This document shows, one piece after another, positions 22,596-35,204 of a stretch of DNA of 64,000 nt. The position numbers and the translations under genes were made by a program. Origin of the DNA: Isoetes taiwanensis (lineage: Eukaryota; Streptophyta; Lycopodiopsida; Isoetales; Isoetaceae); contig JAJEKV010000149.1 in the NCBI GenBank assembly GCA_021234155.1, positions 124,001 to 188,000 on the forward strand. Reading direction: 5' to 3'. Each line of letters opens with the position of its first letter. The first letter of the stretch is position 1. The notes below the pieces were generated by a model. That model did no database searches, had not been told where the DNA came from, and saw nothing but the letters and a program-made list of their open reading frames with translations.

Positions 22596-23683
22596 ATATA
22601 AATGTTTTTCATAGATATTCTAAGAATGGTAATCAGGAGTTTAACAGACATGTTTTTCTCTAACTCTCATGCTACCACACCACCTTACAACTGTTTGAAG
22701 ACCCAATTTACGTACATGACATTTTTGTTTACCCTCTTGATGTGGAAAGAGCTTTATGTTTCAATTTTCTTGAGGAACAAGTTTAAATCCTATATTTTGA
22801 TATGTTAAAGGAAGACACTCATCCAACCAATATCTTTCAATTACCTTTTTCTGATGAGCAACATTGAGACATAACTGAAGCATGCTTTGTCAGTTTCATT
22901 CCTTCATCAGGTTATTTTCATGCTAAAAGAATACGTTATGGATATAGAGTTATTTAATTGGTCTGACCTACTTTTTAATGACCTTACATTGTATTATGGT
23001 TCTGGTATTATCGGAGTTGTTTTCATTATCTCTTGCTTCAAGGAACTCGTTCAATCGTAATAACTCCATGGGGAGTTGAAGAAAGTGTTAGAATAATTCA
23101 TGTTATAATTGGTGTTCAGTTAAGTTTGGAGACATTGTGCTAAGGTCGAGACTTGCTTTAACCTATGCAATTGATGGTGGCTTAATTCGAAAGGGGTTTT
23201 GAACCATTAAACTATAAGGTTAATGAAGGAGCATATTTTATGTGGTAACGACACCTATAATATGGATCGAAGGGGGAAAACTGGTTTAAACTTTCCTCTT
23301 TGGGTTTCACCGGATAAGCAAAGCTCGATCGGTACGCCTAGGCGGCCGGATCCTGGGCTATAACAGAAAGAAGATGTATTAAATTGATTATGAGTTGTAT
23401 TGCAGTGGATTGCAGGTGCCGGATGGGTTATTCAACCTAAGGCTTGGGCTATCGGATGCAGGTCAACCAAGCTACAGAGTTTGGTCAATACCAATGCTAC
23501 AAAGAATTTTATCAGAAAGTAAATCATAAGGTTTGATAAATCATTGTTTACATTTGAAAACCTTTGAGCACGTTGTTGAAGACACACTAAAGTAAGAAAA
23601 TTGCTAGAGATCTTGCTTGTTTCTATTCAAGTTTATCTTTGAATAGATTATCTACTAGAATCATTGTGTTTTAAAATTCTTCA
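22596..23683. other. No gene recognised; possible LTR at right end
   Basis: AT-rich. Its right end abuts a primer-binding-site-like TGGTATCG at 23685, so the last few hundred bases could be a degraded copia LTR. No boundaries can be drawn. Confidence 0.35.
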
Positions 23684-24810
23684 TTGGTATCGTTTAGATC
23701 CAAGAAGAGATAATCATGTCTAGTAGATTTGGTGCTAATTTGCTTAATGCCATTGAGGTCTTCAAAGGAGAAAGTGGTTTCCAAGTTTGGAAACAAAGCA
23801 TCCGTGAGGTTCGAATTTGAAAAGCTATGGCATTTGGTTGATCCAAATGCGTAGGGCGCTTCACGCTAATGTTAGTGTGTTCTCGCAAATGTTGCGTGAG
23901 CCAGTTCCAGCTCAAGGCAGATGGTTCCACGGTTGGTGGAGATGTGAAGCAAGGGAGGAAAGGACTCTACAACCTCCGCAAGCATTCGTAGATGATGAAC
24001 TCAAAATTAAAGAGGCTCAAGCAATTATTAGTTGTAAGGTTGGGCCCCGCTATTAAACTTAAGCCTCGTGAGGGTTAAGCCCTAGTGAAATGTGGAGTAT
24101 TAAAGGGGAAATCCCTGAAGCTTTGTGGTCAGAAAGGTTACCTAATTATGAAAGGCTTAAGGCCTATGGCTGCTTGGCATTTGTCCATGTACCTGATGAA
24201 CTGAGAAAGAAACTGGATGACAAGGCTTATATAACTTACTTGGTGGGATATGATCAACAATCTAAGGCATATAGATTGTATGATCCAAGCAAAAGGAAGA
24301 TTGTAATAAGCAGAAAGTGTTGCCTAATATTAACAGCCAAGACCTTACTGCTGATAGCAAAGAGGGAAGGAAAGAAAATATTGAGATTGCACAAACTGAA
24401 CCTAGTGATACAGTAAACGATGATGATGATGATGAAATAAATGTTAAACATTTGTTAACTGAATCTAATGATGCTGATACTCAAAGTGTGCAGGCTGAAA
24501 GTATGGAATCTGAAATTGCATCTGAGCAACCAGAAGTAAATCAAGGAGAAATGCTGAGAAGAAGACGAAGGACTGAGGCAGAAATACTTCGAGAAGGTGC
24601 AGCCAGTTTTGAATCATTAGGATGAGATAACATGGGCAGGAGCAAAAGACTTAGAGAAAATGAAGGTGAAGTACTTAGTCTCTTTGAAATTTTAATGCAT
24701 TTGGATATCTCAGTACCTAAGTCGTATGATGAAGCAATGAACTCTTCTGACTGTAAAGAATGGTTGAAGGCTATGCAAGCTGAAATGCAATCTTTTAGTA
24801 GAACTTAATA
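23684..24810 (+). mobile_element. Ty1/copia retrotransposon remnant
   Basis: A degraded primer-binding site (TTGGTATCG) is followed by a gag-like start, MSSRFGANLLNAIEVFKGE and FQVWKQSIREV (23714-23820). After a large loss, the integrase-to-reverse-transcriptase linker appears (24090-24320) with PEALWSERLPNYERLKAYGC and VGYDQQSKAYRLYDPSKRKI. After a frameshift near 24318 an acidic region follows. The beginning of the reverse transcriptase, YDEAMNSSDCKEWLKAMQAE, is at 24725-24790. No palm motifs remain, so most of pol is deleted. Confidence 0.8.
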
Positions 24811-26458
24811 CCTATGAACGGTGGATATGCCAAGTGGGGAAAAAATGTGCCGCTATTTGTTTCATGTTATTTTGGCTTTAATGACCAAGGTGTGCCATTT
24901 TGGCTTTAATAAAGGTGTGTATTTTATTAGTCAGAACTTATTATACATTGTTAACATCAGTTACAAGCTATTATCATGTCTTTTCAAGTGTTCCAGTTTT
25001 AGGGTTAAGAAATCTTATGGAATTGAATGTCTGATTATGACTTACAGTTTGGAAGCTCCACTGCTAAGGTAAATCTTCTTTAGGCAAGCATTCTTTATGT
25101 CCACTCCAAATTGCAGAGATGGAGCAACTTATGTTTTTGAAGTCTACTGATGAGGTAAATCTTCTTTAGGCAAGCATTGACTAATTGCGGTGTAATATAA
25201 ATCTTCTTTAGGCAAGCATTGACTAATTGCAAGTAATATTGACAAGTTCTTTATGTAACTCGAAATTGCAGAGATGGAGCAACTATCTTCATGTTTTACA
25301 TGTTTTGATTTGTGTAAGCCTTTAGATACAATAACTCGATTAACTTATTGATGCAAACAGTCCCGCAGACGGTAATAAAATTTGGGGCAAGCATAACTCC
25401 TAATAATCATTTGCATGCAACTTCACAACAAAGCTGATGCAAAGATGGCTCAATGCAACAAAGCTTATGTGTTCTCAGAGAATATAGTACCCGTAAAATG
25501 TAAAGGTATTAAGAGAATTGAGGAATATTATATTTGTATTTTTGCCTCTTATGATACAAAACCGATTAATGCATTGATGTAAAACAGTCATGTGGGGCAT
25601 CTAATAAATTTTGGACAATTCCTATAGATTGTTTCCATGAGAATCATAACTGGTTGATGCAAATACGGCTCAACGCATCAATTTATGTGTCTCTTCTGTA
25701 GAACATATACTACATACAAATGTAAAGATATTAAAGGATTGAGATATATTGTATTTGTATTTCTGCCTTACACTTCATATGCTACAATGAAGCATATACA
25801 CAAATTGAGATATATTGTATTTAATATGTAACGCTTTTTACATAGTTCTCATTACTGGATGCTTTTCTCATTTTCATTTAATATGATATTGTCAAATTTT
25901 AGACTTCATGTATTGCAACGAAGCATGTACACGAATTGAAATATATTATCTTTGTATGTCTGCCTTAAGACTTCATTACCTGATTAGAATACCAATATTT
26001 CTTGCCTCTGATGTGATGCCAGTGACCTGATAATGGAATCTGCAGGGAGGGCCCCTGTAAGTGGTAGTAATTATACATTCTATTTGCTTCATATGTTTAT
26101 CCCATAACTGAGATATATATTCCAATAGCTCTACTTTTCTTTGCAATTTGCCAGAGATTTGGTTTTGGATTTCAACAACATTAAATTGGCTAGGTTATAA
26201 AAATTTGACATAAGTACAGTTTCATATTGCACATGTCCAATTCTAGGGCAAGTCAACACAAAACATAGCACCTCTTGTTGTAAGGTTAGACAATATCATT
26301 TCATTATCTACCCCTATATTTATACAAAAAGTGAAAGTCGTAGGAATCCATACGACACATGGAAGAAGAAATACCTAATTATTCAAATGCAACAAGAAGC
26401 AACACCATCTAGAAATGCAAGGATTTAAATTCACTTCCTACAATAGAACCATATTTAT
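24811..26458. other. No gene; upstream flank of a Helitron end with local tandem repeats
   Basis: AT-rich sequence. AAATCTTCTTTAGGCAAGCA occurs three times (25067, 25157, 25199), twice followed by TTGACTAATTGC. Longer fuzzy duplications (TTAAGAGAATTGAGG / ATTGAGATATATTGTATTTG) run from 25500 to 25950. The stretch ends at a Helitron terminus and may be a non-autonomous Helitron body. Confidence 0.4.
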
Positions 26459-26484
26459 GCCCGGCAACGCCGGGCACCCATTAG
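26459..26484 (+). mobile_element. Helitron 3' terminus, CTRR altered to TTAG
   Basis: Perfect hairpin GCCCGGCAACGCCGGGC, then ACCCA and TTAG followed by T. The hairpin has a compensating change against the other copies: GCCCAGC...GCTGGGC becomes GCCCGGC...GCCGGGC, so pairing is retained. Confidence 0.65.
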
Positions 26485-27299
26485 TAGTAAATAATGGTTG
26501 CTTAAGTGTTTTCTTTCATTATGTTCTTGTTGTTTTGATATTATCAAAGTCTGGTAATAAGATACGGCTTAACTGCTTGAATGAACCCGCCCCTTCGTCG
26601 TTGCCGGAGGGCTGGAGCGGATGAGCAACGTGTATACCAGGTGATTGGCATGTCACAAACGATATAATGCGTGAGTTCTAAGCGAGGGATTGATCATCCC
26701 CGGATAATATTAATCGATGAAAAATTGTGTTGTGATAAGCAGCGCCTTTCCGCATTATTTGGACCTAGGTGATGGTTGCCCACTTAGTCCTTCCCTGGAC
26801 TAACCCTCATTCATTCTTATTTCTTACAGAGGTAGCTACATGACTGTCGAGCGAGAGGAGCACGAGTGATAGTAGAGATGTTGTCATGCGTAGATTCCTA
26901 TGTAGTTTAAGTTCTAACCCGAGTTTATGAGTTACAAATACTTGTTACTAAATTTTTATAATGAAAGATATTTATTATTTGAGTCCCACTTATTTCTCTA
27001 TTTGATTTCAAGTGTTAAACGCCTTTAGGATCATTTTTCAAAGAAGGCTTGATCAGGTGGACATCATTTCATTGTCCGCTGGCGCTGGTGTCATGCCTTA
27101 TTATCTCGATAGCATTGCTTTGGGCTTATCTCGTGTCATGAGATATGGCATTTTTATTGCTACTTTTAAAGGCCGAAAGTGAGCTATCTTGACAACCCCG
27201 TGATTCATATCATTTACACAACTCCACACAAAACAAACAAGATCCAACGCAAAAAAACAAAACATGAAAACACACTTTCGGGCCACCGGAGGGCAACCC
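26485..27299. other. No gene recognised
   Basis: Mixed AT-rich sequence between a Helitron end and the second polypyrimidine tract. The 26560-26900 part is less AT-rich and may be a transposon fragment I cannot name. Confidence 0.35.
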
Positions 27300-28560
27300 G
27301 TCATGCGCAGCACCTTGTTTTATTTTTTTTTATATCTTTTCCCCTTTTCCACCATACGTTTTTCTTTTTTCACTATTCTATTTCTACCATCTTTCTTTTT
27401 CCCTATTTTTGTTTTTTCTTCTTCAATGTTTATATTATTTTTCTAATTTTACATTCCTTTTTCCCCCATTTCTGTATGCCCTTTCTTTTTTTCCTCTTTC
27501 ATCCTTTCTTCATCCCTTTTTCCTTTTTTTCTTCCTTTTTTATTTTTCTATTCCCTGCTTTCCCCTTTTTTCTTTTGCTATTTTTCTATTCCTTTTTGTC
27601 CCTCTCCTCCGATTCCTATTTTACCCTTTTATTTTTTATCGTGATTCTCTTTTTTTTTCTCGCTCCTCGCTTTTCCTTTCTCTCTTTTCTTGTTTTGGGT
27701 CCCATAGGCCAATCGGTTTTCGTGGACGCTTAAAAAAATCTATTCTATTCTATATTCGTTTCTTTTCCTTTCCCTTTTTCCCTCCCTCTCCTCCCTCCCC
27801 TTCGCCTTTCCCTTTCCCCCTTCCCTCTCATTTTCCAATGGCCTTTTTCCCTTCCCCTTTCCTTTTTTTCCATCTTTTTCTCTTCCACTTGTTCCTGCTC
27901 CATTTTTTTTCTTCAATTTCCTCCTCCCCCCTCTTTTCCTTGTCATTTTCCTTTTTTTTTTCTTTCCCTTTTTCCATATCCTTTTTTTTTTTCTTCTCCT
28001 TTTTCTAGTGCCTCTTTTTTTTTTTTCCTTTTATTTTCGTGGCCTTTTTACTTCCCTTTCCTCCTCCTTTTGTTCTTTTTCTTTTTTCCTTTTTTTTCAG
28101 ACCTTTCCTTTTCCCCTTTCCTCTTCATTTTTTTCCCTTCTCTTTTTCCCCTTTCCCTCTTCCAGCTTTTCTATGTCCTTTTTTCTTCCATTCCCCACTT
28201 CCTCCATTTTTCTTTTCCCTTTCACTTTCTTTTTCCATTCCTTTTTTTTTCTTTTCCTTTTTTTTTTGCTTTTCCACTTTTTTCCTCTTCCCCTTTCTCA
28301 CGGTCCCTTTTGCTCCTTCCTCCTCCCCATTTTTTTCCCTTTCCTTTTCCCTTCCTTTCTCTACCCGCTTCCTCATCATCCCCCTTTTTCCTTTTCCTCT
28401 TTCTCTTTTTCTTAGTGTCGTTTTTACCTTCATTTTCCCTTTTTTTTTTGCCCTTTTTCTTTCTTTTCCTTTCCTTTTCCTAGTGTCTTTTTTTTTACCT
28501 TTTTATTTTTCCCTTTTCCCTTTCCTCTTCTTTTCATTTTTCATGGTTTTTCGATAAATC
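27300..28560 (+). repeat. Polypyrimidine tract, copy 2
   Basis: About 1.26 kb of C/T-rich strand, homologous to 19785-20475 over at least its first 350 bp. It is interrupted at 27690-27755 by a copy of the LINE-type hairpin box and a (TATTC)n run. Such purine/pyrimidine asymmetry can favour triplex DNA. Confidence 0.8.
27697..27730 (+). other. Conserved 3'-terminal hairpin box, copy B
   Basis: GTCC-CAT-AGGCC-AATC-GGTTT-TCGT-GGAC keeps both helices, partly with G-U pairs. It is followed by a short A run and (TATTC)n at 27740-27755 instead of TTCC. Confidence 0.65.
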
Positions 28561-29469
28561 TCGCCTTCAAATGCAATTTGATTTTCCAAATTTGGCATTT
28601 GTTCCTTCCGCATGGATGACACGGCCTTTTTTTTCAAGGAGTTTTCTTTCACTTTTCCCCTTTTCGTTAGGGGTGTAACCTCCCTTTTTTCCATTTTCCC
28701 CTTTCCTTTCTCGATCGACATTAGTGCATGGCCAATCATGGTGGTGGGAAGTCCATGGTGGACCTTCTTCAAAGGCTTTCAAATGCAATTTGATGATTCC
28801 TCTAGCCTTAATGTACTTTATTTTGTATGTTTTGTTTGGCATTATTTCATTGTACCTCTTCCATGGATGACCGTATAAGTTGCCTTTTTTCAAAGTTGTA
28901 TCGCCCTTTTAAGCATGAACTCCGGCTCCCCCCTTGCTTCTTTCAAAAATCTTGGGTGGCTTGGGTAAACACTATAAGGTGCAATTTGGTTGCTCAAACT
29001 AGCCAAATGGCTATATTTTTGATTATTTTCAAAATGAGATACTAAAGTTTAATAGGTTACTATTGAAAATAAATTAGTGCTTTTTCGCCAAAGTTTTACC
29101 ATTTAATCCTCCTTAAATTAGCCATACATTCTTAAGCTCAGATCTAGAGTTTGGAGTTGGGTCCATGGATCTAAGTATTTAGGATCATAGATTATCCCTT
29201 ACCAACATTGTAGATCAAGTAATTATTTGCTAGCTCTAGTGGACCATAGTAGAATTCAAAAAATCAACAACTACTCAAATTTTGCTAAACATAATAGGTT
29301 TTTTTAATCCTATAAGTTGTATGTGAATTGACATCTAATTTATTTATTTCACTACTTCCATTAACGCTTGGCAAGATTCGGTATAGTTTCTATGAAATAG
29401 TTCAAAGTCGAAAAAGCCCCGCTTACAAAATGAATATAGAAAGCTTATGATTCCCCTTCACCTTCTAAA
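28561..29469. other. No gene recognised
   Basis: AT-rich sequence after the polypyrimidine tract. GCAATTTG words recur (28572, 28786, 28981), hinting at a diffuse repeat, but no unit can be defined. Confidence 0.35.
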
Positions 29470-30140
29470 TCACCTATGTGGATTGGGCCACTTTAAGGGC
29501 AAGGTAAGGTGGCCAGGCATCGGGGTTTGAGGTCTCCCCCAATGTCTCCTTCCGCTCCCTCCTCCTCCTTGTTGCCGTGATTCTACCTCCACCTCTTTCA
29601 TCCTCGCCCCTCCTCGCCCCTCGTCCGCTTGCTCTTGATGAGGTTCTTCAATATGAACCATTCCCCTGGTCTATCTTGGTCCCTTTTGACCTCTTTCTTC
29701 GTTTCTCCCGTCCCTCCTTCTCTCGCTTTCCCTTCTTCCTTGCCACACTGATCTTCCAGCCACTCGCCACCTTCTCCTTCCCTTCCTTTGTTGGGGCCAA
29801 CTTTGTGCTTGATGGGGCTCTCCTCCCGTTGCCGCCCGCCTTTGCCGCACCTCCTCCTCATGCCGCCTCTTGGCTAGGTGAGGGCATGCCGAAGCTCGGG
29901 ACCGCTTTCACCCGGCCCATTGTGTAGCCTCCGGCGAGTTGTTGGTCGCCTGCTCATGGGAAGCGCGGAAGGTCTCGCCCCGGGAGCCGGGACGACCATT
30001 CCGCTTCTTCCTCCTCCCTTCTAGGCCCGAGGTGCTCGTGATCTTGCCACATCCCCCGCCGGCCCGGGCCATGGAAGGTCTCAGCCTCGGGCCTCGTGAT
30101 TTCCTTGTCGTGCATTTGGTTAGAGCCATATCTTACGGTT
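29470..30140. other. GC-rich island, no gene recognised
   Basis: This block is sharply richer in G+C than both flanks, and open frames exist on both strands (for example 29577-29927 plus). The residues are proline, serine and leucine rich with no family features. It may be part of an LTR or a promoter-type island. I cannot decide. Confidence 0.35.
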
Positions 30141-33100
30141 AAGAAAAATGGATCAGCTTAAGCCGAGATCAAGAAAGAGCTGCTTGGGGTGTGTTAGGAG
30201 AGTGGGGCTCAAGAATAGTATTTAAAAATGAAAGATGCTCTTAGGGCTAAGAATATTCCCTCACCATTAATAGCCCTATTATTTAGCCTCCTTATTAAAT
30301 ATCTTTACTATATATAATTATTCCTTATTATAATTAAAATTCGATTTTTTTTCCTAATAATTTAATGTGTTAATTATGGATTTGCGCCATTTTTTACCCG
30401 GATCTTGGATTGAGATGATTCTTCGACCAATCTTGGGTAAAATTTGATGCTCATGCAAATTTCCACTCCAATCTTACTAGAATGTCAATTTGGCTCATCA
30501 ATTTTTCCTGCATCTATAATTTAGCCTAACTTTATGATCCTACTACTTAGGAGAAAAACTTTTCCCTCATTTTTCGAGGTTCAATGCTGGAATTTCTATC
30601 CCATGCTCTATTAGGCCGGTTTGACTACTACCTCAGGGATCTGAATCAGGCTCCTATACAACGGAAGCATAACATAATGTCAGCACTAACAATGACAATA
30701 CACCTAACTACCTCGAAGGGTAGCACATCCATACATCTATAGATACAACAAAGATATCAATATGCCATAAAACATGAGAGCTCCTACCCAGGCTCAGACT
30801 CGTAAGGAAGTAGACTGATGGCTAGGCCACAAGTTAGAGCAGACCGAGATATAACAATGGTGGTGCTGGCTATAAACAATGGCTAGGGTTAACCACTCAA
30901 TTTGCGATCAAAATATATTTTAAACAATGGATGATATGACTTCAACGCCAGAGTATCCACCTTCAGCAAGCTCTCTTGTTAGATTTGTTGGAGCCTCATT
31001 TAGCTCTGCAATATAAATACCGTCTGCAACGAATTGCAATAATATATGAATAAGATCTCATGACTACAAGAATGAACCTTTTGCCATGAAGCTAGAAGCT
31101 ATGCCGCACGAAAAGTCCGGATCGAGAAAAAGGCGTAAAAACAAATCAACTGACCGCTCGACTTTTGGGTTAAACTGACTACCCAATTTAGGGCATGATG
31201 GAAAAAATGTACACACCCTAAAAATATTATCCTATATTATAAGGTTTTATCAGAAGTGTTGGACCCAGCCCTAGATTGGGGCTCATATTAATTAGGCCAT
31301 GTGGCATCATCATGCCCTTCCAACTTACCTTTCTTTCTTGAGGTTTTCGTTAGAATTTCTCTAGGGCAACGATTTTTGTATGGAGGAGCATGGTGAGCTT
31401 GCAAGAGTCGAAAGATTGTATTTTTCGGTTAGGGTGAAGGTTCTAGCTATGGCCCGGAGGTGCTTCCAGCCCGAGTGTGGTATTTTTGCTCTATATTTTA
31501 TAGGGCCGTAAACAATCAAGCACGCCATGTAGGATAAATAACTTGGCTTAGTTTGGCCCGGGGTGATATTTTGCACCTTCTTGCTAAGATGGCGCAACTA
31601 AATCAAGAAACCATGAAATTTTTATTTTTCTACATTAACAAATTGGCTACGAGCAAATTCGTGCTAGTAAAGATAGGAACATGCTTTGGTAGTGAAAATA
31701 CAACGTCTAACCTCAACCACCTAGGCATCTTTCCCAAATAATACATTCAAATTGCATTGCCTATTTAACATCACCCAATTAAGTGTCACCTATTTGACCT
31801 ATTTAGATCGCATAACCTATTTAATAACACCTAGTTAGATTGCAGCTAAACATATTTAACTAAATGAATATATCTAACCAATTTAACCTATTTTACATCA
31901 CCTAGTTAGATTGCATGTAAACATATCTAACAAGATGAATATGTCCAACCAATGTAATGTGTTTAACCGAACCATAATTCGGCGTGTTTGGGCATCAACC
32001 CCTGTTTATGTGCATCAAAACCATTCTTGCATACATGAACATGGTGAAAACTAACCCAAGTGATGAGATTAAAGCTTAGATTGGATTTAGGACAGATCTC
32101 CCTCTCAACCAAAATCGCGGAATACAAATCAAGATCTACAAGTAACAATATTAAATTCTTATTCCATTCAATATTCATATGGTTAGACATGAAAATGAAA
32201 CAAAAAATAAGGTAATGGGGTAGAATAAAGCTAAACTCAGGTGTGAAAGCACCGCCTCTCGATGATGCTAAACTTGATTAAATTAAAAAACTAATATGAA
32301 TCCCTAATAGAGGACTACAAGTGGCGCATTTCCTAGTAGCCAATGTGGTCTGAGGTGTAATATGGCTACCCCCTAACCCATTTAAATTTATTTGATGTTC
32401 TAAATGGCTACCTCGTTAATTTTTGACCACAAATAAAAATTCAATTGGCCACACCCCTACGCCTAGCAAGGCCTAGTAAATTTCAAATTGGCTACTAAAC
32501 ATGCAAAAATCACAAACTCGTGGTTTGAATCGACGATTACCCTTCTGGTCATGACATGAATGTATCCTACTCTAGCGTGAGCCGCTTGTTTCTAGAAAAA
32601 ATGTGAATATGTGGCCAACCGACTCACCGGGCCACTAAAAATACCCCGGCGCCCGGAGGTACCGAGAGAGTATATAGCTTTTGCCCTCTACCAAATGGCC
32701 GAGATGTTAGCACCGTTTCTCGATACCGAGTTGATTGGGTAGAAACTCTCGAGGCCCATGTCTTGGCGGATTTTCCCGGTATGCTATTTCTCCCGTGATC
32801 CCGGCAATACAACCCTCAAATGGCAAAGGAATCTCTCCGTGCTCGTGGTCTTATTTAACAAGATCAAGTCGCAAGAAACCGCCATGCACCAAAGATTAAT
32901 TTTGGGATCAAACTACCATCGGATACAAAATCGGGGACCCCATTAATCGCACATATTCAATAAACTCAATTATAGATGGATCTACAATGGTTTTGCTGCA
33001 AAACCCCTTCATGGTGAAATCATGGTTTTGGTGGTTGAGGCATATGATGTTGATGACGGTCGCAAGTGTAGAATGTGGAAAAAATAGCTTGAAAGTTAAC

Positions 33101-33400
33101 CTACGACATATACTAGGTCAATGCATTTATTTGTTTTGCCAAAGGACTTTATAAATTCATTCTACCCTCAAGCTCGTGATTTGATCTCGATTTTATTGAG
33201 CATCTTCAGCTTGATGTATATTCTGTGGTGGTTCCTTTCTTTTAGGTTATTGTTCTTTAGTTCTTTGGTCCGAGGAGATAAACTCATGATGCCACACATT
33301 CTCTATGGTATGAAGCAGGCTAGAGCATTTTGATGGTTGCACTTATTGTGGCCTGGATAGAAGGGCTACACTCACTACAGCTAGGGAATCAGGACTTCGC
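30141..33400. other. No gene recognised
   Basis: Long AT-rich stretch. A small direct repeat of ACATCACCTAGTTAGATTGC-type words with 'acatatttaac' occurs at 31770-31940. No coding, tRNA or terminal-repeat signal was convincing. Confidence 0.35.
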
Positions 33401-33498
33401 TTTCTCTGGCAATTCATCTATTGTCTTGGCTGATGAATGGAGGTCTTTTGAGTGGATGCCTCCATCTAACGCATTTTATATACCTGAATGGTTCAATT

Positions 33499-33895
33499 AA
33501 GGAATTAAATGAGCAATGGAAACTTCAAGATGTAGAGAGGATCGCTCTTGGAAAAGCATTTCAGGAAGCCTCAGAGGAGTGTGAAAAGCTCTTAACAGAG
33601 GTAGGTCAGAAATATAGAATGGCACATTCTTTATATAATTGGGGCTTGGCTTTGTGTTACCGAGCACAACTTATTGCAGATGAAGAAAGTGAGGTTAGGA
33701 GTTTATATCCATTCTCTTTCTAGATTTATTCAAATAGAATCGTTTTTAAGATATATTTGTGCTATCTTGCTTATTATTGCAAATCGCTTTTGTTACTGAT
33801 TGTGATTTCTTATTGAGGCATAGCAGCACAAGATGCAGACAAACTATATATGGCTGCGATTTATAAATTTGAAATAATGATGAATATTACTGGGG
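33499..33895 (+). pseudogene. Two exons of a TPR-like protein gene fragment
   Basis: Exon 1 (about 33499-33688) encodes ELNEQWKLQDVERIALGKAF and later AHSLYNWGLALCYRAQLIAD. Exon 2 (33824-33895) encodes AQDADKLYMAAIYKFEIMM. A GT at 33689 and AG at 33823 join them in frame. The pattern of W..ALx.RA and A..LY..A..KFE fits tetratricopeptide helices of plant organellar proteins, but I cannot name the gene. No start, stop or further exon was found, so this is a fragment, possibly carried by the Helitron that ends at 35139. Confidence 0.5.
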
Positions 33896-35111
33896 GTAAG
33901 AGTTCTGTTCTATAGGTTCATATAAATAATAGTCCAGAAAATGGCTAACGCAGCTTTACAGTTGTTACAGTCATTAGCTATAACCCGGTTACCATATCAG
34001 ACTATGCCTCACACAATGCAAGAAGACTTTGGCATGTTGTGAGATGAGTAAGTGTGAAGGACAAACTTTTTGCTCACGTCATATTAAAGAACTATTCCTC
34101 TGATCTTGATTTGCATCTTCATATATAGTTATTAGGCTCCGTGGGCCTATCTCAACATCTGGCAGACTTCATGGTTTTCTAAAATGATAATTCTATGTAT
34201 TTTCTGCCGATCAGCTACGATAAAATTTGTGTTGGATAAGAAGATGGTGTGCTTTATGGGATTTAACATGTGCTCCTATATTTTACAAATTCTGTTTCCT
34301 TATAGTTGCATGTACATGTAAGTATCCTAATGTCCTTTCTTTCTTCTTTTAGAAATTGTTATGTTTTATGCACTCAACTTTTCATCAATATATATGTTGC
34401 TACAATATAATGGCAACAATAGGCAAATAATGGTGTTCTGACAAACCATGAATCATTATCTGCACTCTCAAACTTTTCCATCTATGCATCTCAATAAAGC
34501 TATCACATTATAATGCAATCCCAATGATGTTATTTCACTACGAGGTCATTTTCATGAACGCCCTCCAACACTTCTATAGTGCAATCTATTTACATGCATC
34601 CTTCTATAACGCAACTTTATTTCAAACTATTATGTAAAGAAGGCTTATCAAGTAACAATGATCTATAACGCAACTTTATTGCAAACTATTACATAAAGAA
34701 GGCTTATCAAGTAACAATGGTTATGTGGACATATGTAATATATTTGCTTGCTATTCCAAATGAGCAACACTAAACTCATCAATTTACTTGCAAGTTTAGT
34801 TCACATGGCTCTCTAATAAATATGCAAATAATTTAACCTCTGCCACTTTTCAATGACGCATTGAGTAAACAAAGGAATAAATATACAACTAATTTAACCC
34901 ATGCCGAGGGGGAAGAAATAGTTACGAGTGACAAAATTGACCTACATTATTTGTTCTAATGTAAAGGCAACAAAATTATAGGTACATCAACAATGTCGAA
35001 ACTGCATCAAGGTCTCCATGATATAAAGCACTATACAAAAATTGAAGCCCAAAATGCACACCATTAATCCTACATGAATCCTACAACGTTGAACCCAACA
35101 GCTGCCTTATA
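33896..35111. other. No gene recognised; Helitron upstream flank
   Basis: AT-rich. A two-copy tandem repeat of about 59 bp lies at 34604-34720 (CTATAACGCAACTTTATT ... AAGGCTTATCAAGTAACAAT). The stretch ends at a Helitron terminus. Confidence 0.4.
34604..34720 (+). repeat. Two-copy tandem repeat, about 59 bp
   Basis: CTATAACGCAACTTTATT through AAGGCTTATCAAGTAACAAT is repeated with three or four differences. Confidence 0.8.
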
Positions 35112-35139
35112 GCTCAGCAACGCTGGGCACCACTACTAT
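35112..35139 (+). mobile_element. Helitron 3' terminus, degraded
   Basis: GCTCAGCAACGCTGGGC has one arm mismatch, then ACCACTA and CTAT in place of CTAG. It resembles the other ends, so it is probably an old copy. Confidence 0.55.
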
Positions 35140-35204
35140 ATTCATATAAAAGCAGCAAGAGAGAGTGACTATAAGAGATTATAGTAAACAACCTCAACAA
35201 CTCT

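Noticed and set aside
27179-28557. Several long Phe/Pro/Ser-rich open frames (up to 199 codons) and their Lys/Glu-rich opposites
   Set aside because: They follow directly from the C/T-rich strand, which rarely encodes stop codons. No domain, and all frames are open at once.
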